64,000 nt of DNA, taken from positions 1 to 64,000 of the forward strand of contig CAYWVO010000002.1 in assembly GCA_964461835.1 (NCBI GenBank), given 5' to 3'. Shown here in pieces: positions 1 through 8,577 of the stretch. Source of the stretch: CAYWVO01 sp964461835. GTDB taxonomy: Bacteria; Zixibacteria; MSB-5A5; WJJR01; JAJRUJ01. The notes below the pieces were generated by a model. The model had not been told where the DNA came from and ran no database searches. It worked only from the letters and a program-made list of their open reading frames with translations. Numbering within the stretch: the stretch's first letter is position 1; every line of letters begins with the position of its first letter. Made by a program: the position numbers and the translations under genes.

Positions 1-1
1 G

Positions 2-187
2 GCCCGACGGATCAAGTCGCCCCGCTCGGCTCTGTACCTGATCTTCCAGTTGATCCTGCGGGCGCAGAAGAAATGGCGCCGGATCAACGCCCCGCACCTG
101 GTGGCGAAGGTGCTCGACGGAACTACATTTGTGGATGGAATTGAGGTTACACAGAAAGCCGATCAGGCCGAAAAGGACGCTGCTTGA
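2..187 (+). CDS. IS256-family (mutator-type) transposase, C-terminal end only
   Basis: An open frame enters from the left edge and ends at TGA 185-187, giving 61 residues. The peptide contains RRIKSPRSALYLIF and WRRINAPHLVAKVL, which I recognise as the C-terminal helical region of IS256/mutator transposases, DDE enzymes that move their own element. The catalytic residues would lie upstream of the window. The tail after the conserved block is charged and ends QAEKDAA. The element's right inverted repeat should follow the stop, but I could not define it without the left end. Whether the copy is intact is unknown. Confidence 0.75.
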   Translation, partial: ARRIKSPRSALYLIFQLILRAQKKWRRINAPHLVAKVLDGTTFVDGIEVTQKADQAEKDAA

Positions 188-643
188 AAATCAAATTTAC
201 ACAACTCTTGACAGGAGCTCCATCGCCGCCTCTTCTGTGCCCATGCTTTCACCCGTCTCAAATGATCAAGGCATATACCGCACTCCGCCTCGCGGACTAA
301 GCATCCACCTCACCAATACCATGATATCCTCAATTGCAGAGTTATCATATCACTTTTTGGAGGTGTGGGCAATGAAAATGATTGGCGGGGCCGCCCACCG
401 CCACCCCAAAATGGATTCCGGGTCAAGCCCGGAATGACAATCTTGCACTTGGTCGCGTAAACAGTATATTGGCGCTTTTAGCGGGTGGGTGATTTTCCCG
501 CCCGGTGGGTGGGCCACCGCGAGACAATGGAGCCAGGAGCGGTCACTGTTGTGGCAAATCCGGTCGCGCCTGGAAACCCTGATCTCCGGGGGCGCTTTGC
601 GCTCCCTCAGATCAGGGCCACGCACTCGCATACTGGAGGGGTC
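188..643. other. Intergenic region with dispersed palindromes, no supported gene
   Basis: This stretch between the transposase tail and purL holds no convincing coding frame. At about 380-438 it carries a palindromic element of the form ATTCCGGG..CCCGGAAT, related to sequences near 3108, 4190, 9505, 11120 and 12264. At 577-617 lies a 41-bp palindrome described separately. A frame open through this region and continuous with purL is a chance extension through repeats. Confidence 0.6.
577..617. repeat. 41-bp palindromic repeat, copy 1 of 3
   Basis: The arms CCCTGATCT and AGATCAGGG flank a GC-rich centre. The same 41-bp element recurs at 4505-4545 in the same orientation and at 9362-9402 as the reverse complement. 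All three lie between genes. This copy sits 27 bp upstream of the purL start and could form a hairpin in its leader. No mobilising gene for the family is visible. Confidence 0.8.
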
Positions 644-2872
644 GTGAAAGAACAACCGGTCACGCCGGAACTGGTCGCCGAGCACGGACTCAACGACGAG
701 GAATACGAGCGGGTCAAAGAGATCCTCGGGCGTGAGATGACCTTTACCGAGCTGGGGATTTTCTCGGTGATGTGGTCCGAACATTGTTCGTATAAAAATT
801 CTATTCTGCTGCTTAAGACGCTTCCACGTAGCGGTAAAAACACACTGGCCGAGGCCGGGGAGGAAAACGCCGGCGTGGTTGATATCGGCGACGGGCGCGC
901 GGTGGTCTTCAAAATTGAATCGCATAATCATCCCTCAGCTGTCGAGCCGTATCAGGGTGCGGCGACCGGGGTCGGCGGTATTCTGCGGGATATTTTTACA
1001 TTAGGTGCACGGCCGATTGCCGCGCTGAATTCGCTGCGTTTCGGCAATCCGGAAGATCCCAAGGTCCGCTATCTGCTCGATGGTGTCGTGCGCGGGATCG
1101 GCGATTACGGCAACTCGTTCGGGGTGCCCACGGTCGGTGGAGAGGTCTATTTCGAAGACGCTTACACCACCAACTGTCTGGTCAACGCGATGGCGGTGGG
1201 ACTGGTCAAGACTGATCGGATCGCGCGCGCGTCTGCTTCCATAGCGGGATCACCGGTGTACGTGGTCGGTTCGCGAACCGGGCGTGATGGTATCCACGGC
1301 GCGACTTTTGCCTCCGAGGAACTGACCGAGGAATCCGAAGCCAAACGTCCCTCTGTGCAAATCGGCGATCCCTTCACCGAAAAACTCCTCCTCGAAGCCA
1401 CTCTGGAGATGATCAAAAACGACCTCGTTGTCGGCATTCAGGATATGGGCGCCGCCGGCATCACCTGTTCCTGTTCGGAAACTGCCTTTGCCGGCGGGCA
1501 GGGAATCGAAATCGATATCGCCAAAGTCCCGGTGCGCGAAGAGGGGATGATTCCCTATGAAACGCTGCTTTCGGAATCGCAGGAACGGATGCTGGTGATT
1601 GTCAAAGTAGGCAAAGAGAACGAAGTCGGCGCAATCTTCGAAAAATGGGGATTGCAGGCCGCGCAGATCGGCACCGTGATCACCGGCGGGCAGTTCCGCG
1701 TGTTCGAAAACGGCGAACTCAAAGCCGATGTCCCGGCATATGATCTTGCCCTGGGTGGCGGGACACCGGTCTACAAACGCGAAGAAAAGCGACCGGCGAG
1801 GCTAGACGAATCGCAAAATTTCGATATCTCAACTATTCCGGTTCCCGATAACCTGTCCGAGGTTTTGCTGAAACTCATCGGTTCACCGAATATCGCCAGT
1901 AAAGAATGGGTTTATCGCCAGTATGACAGCCAGGTGCGCACCAATACGGCGGTGACTCCCGGCTCTGATGCGGCCGTGATTCGTATCCGCAAAACAAATA
2001 AAGCGCTGGCGATGTGCACCGACGGCAACGGTCGCTACTGTTATCTCAATCCCCGACGCGGGGCGCAGATTGCGGTTGCTGAGTCGGCACGCAATGTGGT
2101 GTGCTCCGGCGCGCGCCCGCTGGCAATTACGAATTGTCTCAATTTCGGCAATCCGTATAAGCCGGAGATGTACTACCTCTTTGCCGAATGTGTGCGCGGG
2201 ATGGGGGACGCTTGCCGTGTCTTCGATACGCCGGTCACCGGCGGTAATGTGAGTTTTTATAACGAAGATCCCGACCGGGCCGTGTATCCCACGCCCACCA
2301 TCGGCATGGTCGGGATGATTGAGGATATTTCTCATATCACGACACAGTGGTTTAAACATGCCGGCGATTTGATCGTCCTAGTTGGATTAAACCGAGAGGA
2401 TATTGGCGCCTCCGAATATCTTAAAACAATATACGGTAAAATAACTGGTGATGCCCCGTACCTCGATCTTCACGAAGAGAAAAACGTGCAGGAATTCGTC
2501 CTGGCCGCAATTCAGGCAGGATTGATTAACTCCGCCCACGATGTTTCCGATGGTGGACTTGCAGTGTGTCTGGCCGAATGTTGTATCACCAACCCGGATC
2601 AGCTATTTGGCTGCACGGTGAAATTAGATTGTGACTTGCGTCCGGATGCTCTCTGGTTTGGTGAATCGCAATCGCGCATCATGCTAAGCATTTCTCCGAA
2701 TAAATTGGATGACTTACATACACTAGCGAAAGAACATAATACCCCCATCGAACACATCGGCGAAGTGACACATGGCGATTTCGCACTCGACGGTTGTGCC
2801 CCGCTCCAACCGGCAGAATTGAAAGAACCTTACTATTCGACATTACCGGAGTTAATGGCGCGGAGGGAATAG
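644..2872 (+). CDS. purL: Phosphoribosylformylglycinamidine synthase subunit PurL
   Basis: PurL catalyses the ATP-dependent amidation of FGAR to FGAM in de novo purine synthesis; the 742-residue length is that of the small PurL form, which works with PurQ and PurS. Diagnostic motifs are MWSEHCSYKNS near the N-terminus, HNHPSAVEPYQGAATG and GGGTPVYKR, with the two-fold repeated AIRS-like halves expected of the family. I chose GTG 644, preceded by GGAGG at 635-639, because the frame further upstream is repeat sequence. purQ and purS are not adjacent. purN and purC lie at the opposite end of the window. A REP palindrome begins 3 bp after the stop. Confidence 0.96.
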   Translation: MKEQPVTPELVAEHGLNDEEYERVKEILGREMTFTELGIFSVMWSEHCSYKNSILLLKTLPRSGKNTLAEAGEENAGVVDIGDGRAVVFKIESHNHPSAVEPYQGAATGVGGILRDIFTLGARPIAALNSLRFGNPEDPKVRYLLDGVVRGIGDYGNSFGVPTVGGEVYFEDAYTTNCLVNAMAVGLVKTDRIARASASIAGSPVYVVGSRTGRDGIHGATFASEELTEESEAKRPSVQIGDPFTEKLLLEATLEMIKNDLVVGIQDMGAAGITCSCSETAFAGGQGIEIDIAKVPVREEGMIPYETLLSESQERMLVIVKVGKENEVGAIFEKWGLQAAQIGTVITGGQFRVFENGELKADVPAYDLALGGGTPVYKREEKRPARLDESQNFDISTIPVPDNLSEVLLKLIGSPNIASKEWVYRQYDSQVRTNTAVTPGSDAAVIRIRKTNKALAMCTDGNGRYCYLNPRRGAQIAVAESARNVVCSGARPLAITNCLNFGNPYKPEMYYLFAECVRGMGDACRVFDTPVTGGNVSFYNEDPDRAVYPTPTIGMVGMIEDISHITTQWFKHAGDLIVLVGLNREDIGASEYLKTIYGKITGDAPYLDLHEEKNVQEFVLAAIQAGLINSAHDVSDGGLAVCLAECCITNPDQLFGCTVKLDCDLRPDALWFGESQSRIMLSISPNKLDDLHTLAKEHNTPIEHIGEVTHGDFALDGCAPLQPAELKEPYYSTLPELMARRE

Positions 2873-2874
2873 AA

Positions 2875-2920
2875 GTAGGTCGAAACCCCTGAGGCCGCGG
2901 CAGGTGGGCGTGGTTTCGAC
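2875..2920 (+). repeat. GTAG-type REP palindrome, + orientation
   Basis: A GTAG tetranucleotide is followed by a hairpin with outer arms GTCGAAACC and GGTTTCGAC around a GC-rich apex. It belongs to the family flanking the RAYT gene at 12585-13088 and begins immediately after the purL stop. Its transcript could act as a 3'-end hairpin for purL, which is inference. Confidence 0.85.
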
Positions 2921-3265
2921 ATTAATCCTGACAACGGCAGGTGAGCCTCAATATTTCTCAGTATCATTTCCCGAAGAAAATGATACACATCACTACATAG
3001 GATTAACGACTTTGATTATCGGTGAGGAAGGGCCGCCGCGCGCCAGGGCGAGCGATGGTCTGAAGTGTGCGTGGCGGTCGTATAGTCTGCCCGTGACATT
3101 CCACGTGTCATTCCCGGGCTTGCCTGCCTCTGGCGGGTAGGCTGGGATCCATTTTTATGTTAGTGGGGCGATAGCTAGACTGGCGAGCACTTGTTCATCG
3201 CAAAAACCATCTTGACGTCAGTTACACTATGCGTTAAAATGTATGATCCGAATGGAGATAAAGAC
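2921..3265. other. Intergenic region, repeats only
   Basis: About 345 bp between the REP and the AbiJ-like gene. An inverted repeat with arms GTATCATTT and AAATGATAC lies near 2961-2985, and a TCATTCCCGGG-type palindromic element near 3108-3155. A frame open at 2904-3140 is composed of these elements and matches nothing I recognise. Confidence 0.55.
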
Positions 3266-4087
3266 ATGAACAGAGATTCTAATCAGTCCTTTTCTGACCG
3301 ACATGGCTACGATGCTGGATATCCAGAAATAAGTGTACGCGAGGCGCTCTCAGAAGATGCTCGGTATACTATTCTAAAGAAGGCAAGTAAAGCCGGAATA
3401 AGTGCTTCAACCTTGCGTGAAATCATTTGTGAAACTTTGCTCCGTAGACCAAATCCGAATAATTGGTCGCAACCGAATGTTTGGGACGAGTGCCAGTATG
3501 AATTCGAATCCTGTGAATGGTACAAAGCTTATGATATTGTCGAAGCAATATGCCAACACCTACTTTCCGGAGGAGGTGGGCATTTTTACAAAGTATTCGA
3601 AGAATCAGTAAACGAATATTTTAGAAAGGCTGGGATTGGATGGCAAATTGTTAGTGGATATGTAGAAACGAGAGGTCCAGAGGTTTTCGAATCCGCGGTC
3701 GGTGAAACTAAAGAGGTATTGGATAATCAATCTCGTTCGACGGCAAGTTCTGAAATTCGTAAGACACTTGCGTGTTTGTCAATTAGGCCGGAGCCCGATC
3801 TCACTGGGGCCATTCACCATGCCATGGCCGCCGTGGAATGCGTAATGCGCGATGTGTCTGGGGATTCTAAGTCCACTCTCGGTGAACTTCTAAAAAAACA
3901 CCCCGATCTACTGCCTAAGCCGGTAAATGATGCGGTTGCCAAACTTTGGGGATTCTCTTCGGAAAGAGGAAGACATTTAAGGGAGGGGGTCATACCTGAT
4001 CGAGTCGAAGTGGAATTCATAGTCGGAATAGCCGCAACGGTTGCATCCTACTTGGCAAAGAGATGCAACAATCGACGAAACTTATGA
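3266..4087 (+). CDS. AbiJ-like abortive infection protein (AbiJ N-terminal plus Abi_C domains)
   Basis: The 273-residue protein has two recognisable parts. Residues about 20-165 (ISVREALSEDARYTIL, NNWSQPNVWDE, RKAGIGWQIV) resemble the AbiJ N-terminal domain family. Residues about 180-265 (RPEPDLTGAIHHAMAAVE, RDVSGDSKSTLGELLKK, GRHLREG) resemble the Abi_C abortive-infection C-terminal domain. Such proteins are associated with phage defence by host growth arrest; their molecular target is poorly known. The ATG at 3266 has a GGAG box about 8 bp upstream. The gene is visibly more AT-rich than its neighbours and lies between repeat clusters, which suggests acquisition. No partner gene is adjacent, though the scaffold gap begins 120 bp downstream. 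Confidence 0.75.
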   Translation: MNRDSNQSFSDRHGYDAGYPEISVREALSEDARYTILKKASKAGISASTLREIICETLLRRPNPNNWSQPNVWDECQYEFESCEWYKAYDIVEAICQHLLSGGGGHFYKVFEESVNEYFRKAGIGWQIVSGYVETRGPEVFESAVGETKEVLDNQSRSTASSEIRKTLACLSIRPEPDLTGAIHHAMAAVECVMRDVSGDSKSTLGELLKKHPDLLPKPVNDAVAKLWGFSSERGRHLREGVIPDRVEVEFIVGIAATVASYLAKRCNNRRNL

Positions 4088-4109
4088 CTTTTTATCTGGA
4101 AGAGCCGGG

Positions 4110-4207
4110 GTGCCCCAAGGCTTGTCGAAGATCCCGGAATCGGGGCCCTGGGATTAGATTCGGTATTTCATCCCCACCCCAAACTGGATTCCCGATGTCT
4201 CGGGAAT
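4110..4207. repeat. Composite dispersed element, copy adjoining the scaffold gap
   Basis: A roughly 98-bp mosaic contains the segments TGTCGAAGATCCCGG, CCTGGGATTAGATTC and ATTCCCGATGTCTCGGGAAT. A close reverse-complement copy lies at 12264-12352 and a shorter relative at 11119-11196. It ends exactly at the N run, so this repeat probably caused the assembly break. Confidence 0.75.
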
Positions 4208-4307
4208 NNNNNNNNNNNNNNNNNNNNNNNNNNNNNNNNNNNNNNNNNNNNNNNNNNNNNNNNNNNNNNNNNNNNNNNNNNNNNNNNNNNNNNNNNNNNN
4301 NNNNNNN
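4208..4307. other. Scaffold gap of 100 N
   Basis: Exactly 100 N, the usual placeholder for a gap of unknown size. It separates a dispersed repeat from a 70-bp tandem array, so the true sequence may be much longer. Open frames crossing it are meaningless. Confidence 0.98.
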
Positions 4308-4477
4308 TAAAGACCTGCCGCGCACACCAGAATGACACGGGTGGAAGATTCAGCCAAGAGCTATCGCTCGGGCAGGCTAAAGGCCTGCGGCGCACACCAG
4401 AATGACACGGGTGGCAGATTCAGCCAAGGATCATCGTTCGGGCAGGCTAAAGGCCTGCCGCGCACACCAGCGAACAC
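4308..4477. repeat. 70-bp tandem repeat array next to the gap
   Basis: Units start at 4308, 4378 and 4448, with a period of exactly 70 bp. Each carries TAAAGGCCTGC, a GCGCACACCAG segment, GAATGACACGG and GATTCAGCCAAG. The third unit is cut after about 30 bp. The first visible unit abuts the N run, so more copies are probably missing. A single reverse-complement unit lies at about 9449-9508. Confidence 0.85.
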
Positions 4478-4504
4478 TCGGCAAAATCCCATCGTCCCTG
4501 GAAA

Positions 4505-4545
4505 CCCTGATCTCCGGGTGCGCTCCGCCCACCCTCAGATCAGGG
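4505..4545. repeat. 41-bp palindromic repeat, copy 2 of 3
   Basis: Arms CCCTGATCT and AGATCAGGG, in the same orientation as the copy at 577-617. It lies 84 bp upstream of hutU, directly after the 70-bp tandem array. Confidence 0.8.
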
Positions 4546-4629
4546 CCACACATCCCTGCTGTCACTCACATTGACTCCTCACCTATCATCGCGTACCTTT
4601 CTCCATTGAACTGTGAGGAGGAAAAATCG

Positions 4630-6330
4630 ATGGCGACTTCAACTCATACCGATGAAAAAACCGCCACCGGTGGAAACGCATATACCCCGTTGAAAGCCCC
4701 GCGCGGCACGCAACTCTCCTGCAAAGGCTGGGCGCAGGAAGCCGCGCTGCGCATGCTGCATAACAACCTCGACGAGGAAGTCGGGGAAAACCCGCGCGAG
4801 TTGATTGTCTACGGTGGCTCCGGCAAAGCCGCCCGCAACTGGGACTGCTTTCATGCAATCGTGAAATCGCTGCGCGAACTGGAAAATGACGAAACGCTGT
4901 TGATCCAGTCCGGTAAACCGGTGGGCGTATTCAAGACACATCCGTATTCACCCCGAGTATTAATTGCCAACGCCAACCTGGTCCCCAAATGGGGAACTGC
5001 CGATGAATTCCGTCGCTTGGACGCGCTCGGCCTAACCATGTATGGCCAGATGACCGCCGGCTCGTGGATTTATATCGGCACCCAAGGAATTTTGCAGGGG
5101 ACGTACGAGACGTTTGCCGCACTCGCGAAGAAGCATTTCAACTCCGATCTGGCCGGACGCTGGGTCCTCACCGGCGGCATGGGGGGGATGGGTGGCGCAC
5201 AGCCGCTATCGGTAACTTTCAACAACGGCGCTGTGCTCTGCGTGGAAGTCGATCCCGAACGCATTCGCCGACGCATCGAAACGAAATACTGCGATAAGAT
5301 GACGCGTGATCTTGACGAAGCCCTGACCTGGGTCAAAGATGCCGCCAAAAACAAACAAGCGCTCTCGGTTGGGCTAGTTGGTAACTGTGCCAAGGTATTG
5401 CCGGAAATTCTCAAACGGGGTGAAATCCCCGACGTGTTGACCGACCAAACCTCTGCACACGACGAGCTCAACGGCTATATCCCCAAGGGTTACACAGTTG
5501 AGCAAGCTGCTGAACTGCGCAAGAGAGACCCGGACGGCTATATCACGCGCGCGTATGATTCGATGGCTAAACATTGCGAGGCCATGCTTGGCCTGATGAA
5601 AGCCGGTGCGGTAACTTTCGACTACGGCAATAACATTCGCGGCCAGGCCGAAAAAGCCGGCGTGAAAAACGCGTTTGATTTTCCCGGATTCGTCCCGGCG
5701 TATATTCGGCCATTGTTCTGCGAGGGCCGCGGCCCGTTCCGCTGGGCGGCACTTTCGGGCGATCCCAAAGATATTCATACTACCGATGAGGTTATCCTCA
5801 AGGAATTCGCCGACGACAAACCGCTCTGCCGCTGGATCAAAATGGCGCATGAAAAAGTAGCGTTTCAGGGGTTGCCGTCGCGGATTTGCTGGCTTGGGTA
5901 CGGCGGCCGCGCCAAGTTCGCCGAGATTATCAATAACCTGGTCGCCAAGGGTGATATTTCCGCGCCGATAGTGATTGGCCGGGATCACCTCGATTGCGGT
6001 TCGGTGGCATCACCATATCGCGAGACCGAGAGCATGAAAGACGGCTCAGATGCAATCGCCGACTGGCCATTGTTAAACGCGCTACTAAACACCGCCTCCG
6101 GTGCGTCCTGGGTGTCGATTCATCACGGTGGCGGCGTGGGAATTGGGTTGGCGACCCACGCCGGGCAGGTGATTGTTGCTGACGGCACCAAAGAAATGGG
6201 CGAACGGCTCAATCGCGTGCTCACGAATGATCCGGGAAGTGGTATCGCGCGTCATGCGGACGCCGGCTACGAAAAAGCAATTCAGTTCGCTAGGGATAAG
6301 GGCGTGAAAATCCCGATGCTGAAAGACTGA
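4630..6330 (+). CDS. hutU: Urocanate hydratase (urocanase)
   Basis: Urocanase uses tightly bound NAD+ to hydrate urocanate to imidazolonepropionate, the second step of histidine degradation. The 566 residues match the family length. Visible motifs are YGGSGKAARNWDCFH, LIQSGKPVGVFKTHP, the glycine-rich GGMGGMGGAQP of the NAD fold, and FQGLPSRICWLGYG with the conserved cysteine. Other hits are HLDCGSVASPYRETESM and HHGGGVGIG. ATG 4630 follows a strong GAGGAGG box at 4615-4621. hutH, hutI and hutG are not adjacent, so this is a stand-alone hut gene. A terminator-like hairpin follows. Confidence 0.97.
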   Translation: MATSTHTDEKTATGGNAYTPLKAPRGTQLSCKGWAQEAALRMLHNNLDEEVGENPRELIVYGGSGKAARNWDCFHAIVKSLRELENDETLLIQSGKPVGVFKTHPYSPRVLIANANLVPKWGTADEFRRLDALGLTMYGQMTAGSWIYIGTQGILQGTYETFAALAKKHFNSDLAGRWVLTGGMGGMGGAQPLSVTFNNGAVLCVEVDPERIRRRIETKYCDKMTRDLDEALTWVKDAAKNKQALSVGLVGNCAKVLPEILKRGEIPDVLTDQTSAHDELNGYIPKGYTVEQAAELRKRDPDGYITRAYDSMAKHCEAMLGLMKAGAVTFDYGNNIRGQAEKAGVKNAFDFPGFVPAYIRPLFCEGRGPFRWAALSGDPKDIHTTDEVILKEFADDKPLCRWIKMAHEKVAFQGLPSRICWLGYGGRAKFAEIINNLVAKGDISAPIVIGRDHLDCGSVASPYRETESMKDGSDAIADWPLLNALLNTASGASWVSIHHGGGVGIGLATHAGQVIVADGTKEMGERLNRVLTNDPGSGIARHADAGYEKAIQFARDKGVKIPMLKD

Positions 6331-6361
6331 GACACAGCCCTGACCATAATAGTTTCGCGCG

Positions 6362-6401
6362 CCGGTTTGGAGTAGTATCATCCAAACCGGTACTATTTTT
6401 T
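6362..6401 (+). terminator. Rho-independent terminator after hutU
   Basis: CCGGTTTGG at 6362-6370 pairs with CCAAACCGG at 6382-6390 as a 9-bp perfect stem with an 11-nt loop. A T-rich run ending in TTTTTT at 6395-6400 follows. It lies 31 bp past the hutU stop and just before rsmB. Confidence 0.75.
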
Positions 6402-6416
6402 GGTGTGAGGACGCGC

Positions 6417-7796
6417 GTGCCGCCGAAAAAGAAGAATACTGCGAAATCCCCCGGTCGCCGACGGGCTGAAAGCCCTCGCGTGGTCGCCGCGCAGGTCGTG
6501 CGTGATGTTTTCGAATCTGATGATTTATTCGATGATATCCTCAACACCAACCCCGGATTCGCGAAACTCAAACCAATCGATCGCCGCCTGGTGTACCATC
6601 TAGCTGCTGGAACAATCAAATACAAACGTCGTCTCGATGTCATCGCCCGGCATTTCCTCAAAGCAAAATTTGATAAGCTGACCAAAAACATTAAAGCAGT
6701 CCTGCGCGTGGGGGTGTTTCAATTATCCATTTCGGATAAAATCCCGCCACATGCAGCGGTTTCAGAGACAGTCAAAGCCGCGCGACGGCTCGGCCATCAG
6801 GGCACCGCGTCGCTGGTTAATGCGGTACTGCGGCGTTGTATCGACCAGGGCAATGACGTACAGTTCCCGTCCCCGCGTAAAGAGCCGCTCGCATACTTTG
6901 CCGATTGGTATTCCTATCCCGACTGGTTGATTGCCATGCTCACCGAAATCGGGGATGAAGGGGCGATTGAGGAATTCTGCCGCTGGGGCAACCGTGAGCC
7001 GGAGTTTTGTGTCCGATTAAATCCGGTGAAAACCACCGAGGCCGAGTTATTGGCGACGGGACGAGCCGAAGAGGTGATCCTCGCGCCGATTCCGTTGTTT
7101 CCCGGTTACTATCAATGGCTGAGTGAATCGGGGCCGTCGGCCAATTCGAAAATCCTGCGACGCGGTTTAGCGACCGTGCAGAACCCTGCGGCGGGATTGG
7201 TGATCACCTTACTTGATCCCAAACCACGGGAACGAATCACCGATTTCTTTGCTGCGCCCGGCGGCAAATCCACCGCGATCGCTGAGCGACAACTCGACCA
7301 GGGGTACGTATTTGCCATCGACAAGAGCACCCGCCGTCTGGCACGAGTGGATGAAAATAAGGGCCGTCTCGGGTTGAAATCAATTCTGACTATGGCGGGA
7401 GACATGCGCACCCTGCCGCCGAACCAGGTCGACCGGGTGCTGGCAGATGTCCCGTGTAGTGCTCTCGGCACCTTGCCGAAAAGCCCGGACGTTCGCTGGA
7501 AGAAGACTGCCGAAGATATCCTCCGCCTAAGCGTGGCGCAGAGAGAATACCTCACTGCCTGCGCCGAGCATGTCAAGCCGGGGGGAACCCTGGTATATGC
7601 GACGTGTACGATTGCTCCGAGGGAGAATCATGGGGTTATTCGCGATTTCCTGATCAATCGACCTGATTTTCTTTTGGAGCATGCAGACAAATCTGTCGGG
7701 GGCGATTTTGTTGATGCAAACGGTTTTTTGTTTACCTTTCCGCCGCGTGCGGGCTTAGATTGCATTTTTGCGGCGCGGTTGCGGAGAGTGCGATGA
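6417..7796 (+). CDS. rsmB: 16S rRNA (cytosine-C5)-methyltransferase RsmB family
   Basis: The protein (459 residues from this start) has an N-terminal NusB-like RNA-binding domain (about residues 20-150, VVYHLA-type helices) and a C-terminal SAM-dependent Rossmann methyltransferase. The SAM loop is FFAAPGGKSTAIAE. The m5C pair of cysteines is present as DVPCSALGTLPKSPD and VYATCTIAPREN. RsmB methylates C967 of 16S rRNA. GTG 6417 has GAGG about 7 bp upstream; GTG 6405 in the same frame is possible but lacks a site. The stop overlaps the next start, so translation is probably coupled to the PASTA protein. Confidence 0.9.
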   Translation: MPPKKKNTAKSPGRRRAESPRVVAAQVVRDVFESDDLFDDILNTNPGFAKLKPIDRRLVYHLAAGTIKYKRRLDVIARHFLKAKFDKLTKNIKAVLRVGVFQLSISDKIPPHAAVSETVKAARRLGHQGTASLVNAVLRRCIDQGNDVQFPSPRKEPLAYFADWYSYPDWLIAMLTEIGDEGAIEEFCRWGNREPEFCVRLNPVKTTEAELLATGRAEEVILAPIPLFPGYYQWLSESGPSANSKILRRGLATVQNPAAGLVITLLDPKPRERITDFFAAPGGKSTAIAERQLDQGYVFAIDKSTRRLARVDENKGRLGLKSILTMAGDMRTLPPNQVDRVLADVPCSALGTLPKSPDVRWKKTAEDILRLSVAQREYLTACAEHVKPGGTLVYATCTIAPRENHGVIRDFLINRPDFLLEHADKSVGGDFVDANGFLFTFPPRAGLDCIFAARLRRVR

Positions 7797-8572
7797 GGGG
7801 CAGGTTTACACTTACACCAGCAAAGTTGCGCCAGTCCCGCTATTGGGGGCTGATCCGCTGGCCGTATTACGCGGCCGGAGTCGCGCTGGTGTTTCTGATC
7901 TTCGGAATTTTCGCCAACACCATCGTCATGCCGATGGTGACGCGCCACGGCTCGGAATTCCCCACCCCCCAGCTAATCGGAAAAAGTGTCCGCGAGGCCG
8001 AACAACTGTTGCGGGCCGCGGGCTTGCGGATTGACATTGAATCCCGGCAACACAGCCCGGCGATCCCGGAAAATGTAATTATCGATCAGGTTCCACGTCC
8101 GCGGGCGCTGGTCAAAGAGGGGCGCCGGGTTAAAGTAATTGTTTCCGCCGGAGCGCAGATGACCGTCGTGCCGTTTTTGCGCGGTTACACACCCCGGCAA
8201 GCAGAGTTGATGCTTGAGGAAACCGGGCTGGTGCTTGGGGGGCAGACCTATGCCCGGGATGATTCTCTACCCGGCGGGGTAGTGGTTGGCTCGATTCCCG
8301 CAGCCGGTGGTTCGGTGCCGATTGGCTCCGCGGTAAATATCAAGATTAACGAGGCAGATATGCACAGCCTCGTGACGGTGCCGATTCTGGTCGGCGAAAA
8401 TATCAAGAAAGCCGAGGCGCTGTTGGATGGGCGCGGGCTCGAATTGGGTGCGGTATATCATGAACTGGACGAAGTGCTGCTGCCGGGTACCGTGGTACGG
8501 CAGTCAATTACCGCAGGCACGCGGGTACCGCGCGGATCGACTATTGATTTGACCATCTCGCAAGAGGGATAA
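7793..8572 (+). CDS. PASTA-domain membrane-anchored protein
   Basis: The 259-residue protein has a basic N-terminus, one membrane segment (about residues 27-48, AAGVALVFLIFGIFA) and three PASTA repeats outside the membrane, with signatures such as GKSVREAEQLLRAAGL, GYTPRQAELMLEETGL and GENIKKAEALLDGRGL. PASTA domains bind muropeptides in Ser/Thr kinases and penicillin-binding proteins. Neither a kinase nor a transpeptidase domain is present, so this is a stand-alone sensor or binding protein. ATG 7793 overlaps the rsmB TGA by 4 bp and rpe follows after 5 bp, indicating one transcript. Confidence 0.88.
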   Translation: MRGRFTLTPAKLRQSRYWGLIRWPYYAAGVALVFLIFGIFANTIVMPMVTRHGSEFPTPQLIGKSVREAEQLLRAAGLRIDIESRQHSPAIPENVIIDQVPRPRALVKEGRRVKVIVSAGAQMTVVPFLRGYTPRQAELMLEETGLVLGGQTYARDDSLPGGVVVGSIPAAGGSVPIGSAVNIKINEADMHSLVTVPILVGENIKKAEALLDGRGLELGAVYHELDEVLLPGTVVRQSITAGTRVPRGSTIDLTISQEG

Positions 8573-8577
8573 TCCAC

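Noticed and set aside
350..931. 193-residue minus-strand frame over the purL start
   Set aside because: It lies antisense to the conserved start of purL and to repeats, with no protein features.
2904..3140. 78-residue open frame downstream of purL
   Set aside because: It is made of a REP, other palindromes and unremarkable sequence, with no ribosome site and no recognisable protein features.
4063..4395. Open frames crossing the N run
   Set aside because: They translate placeholder bases.
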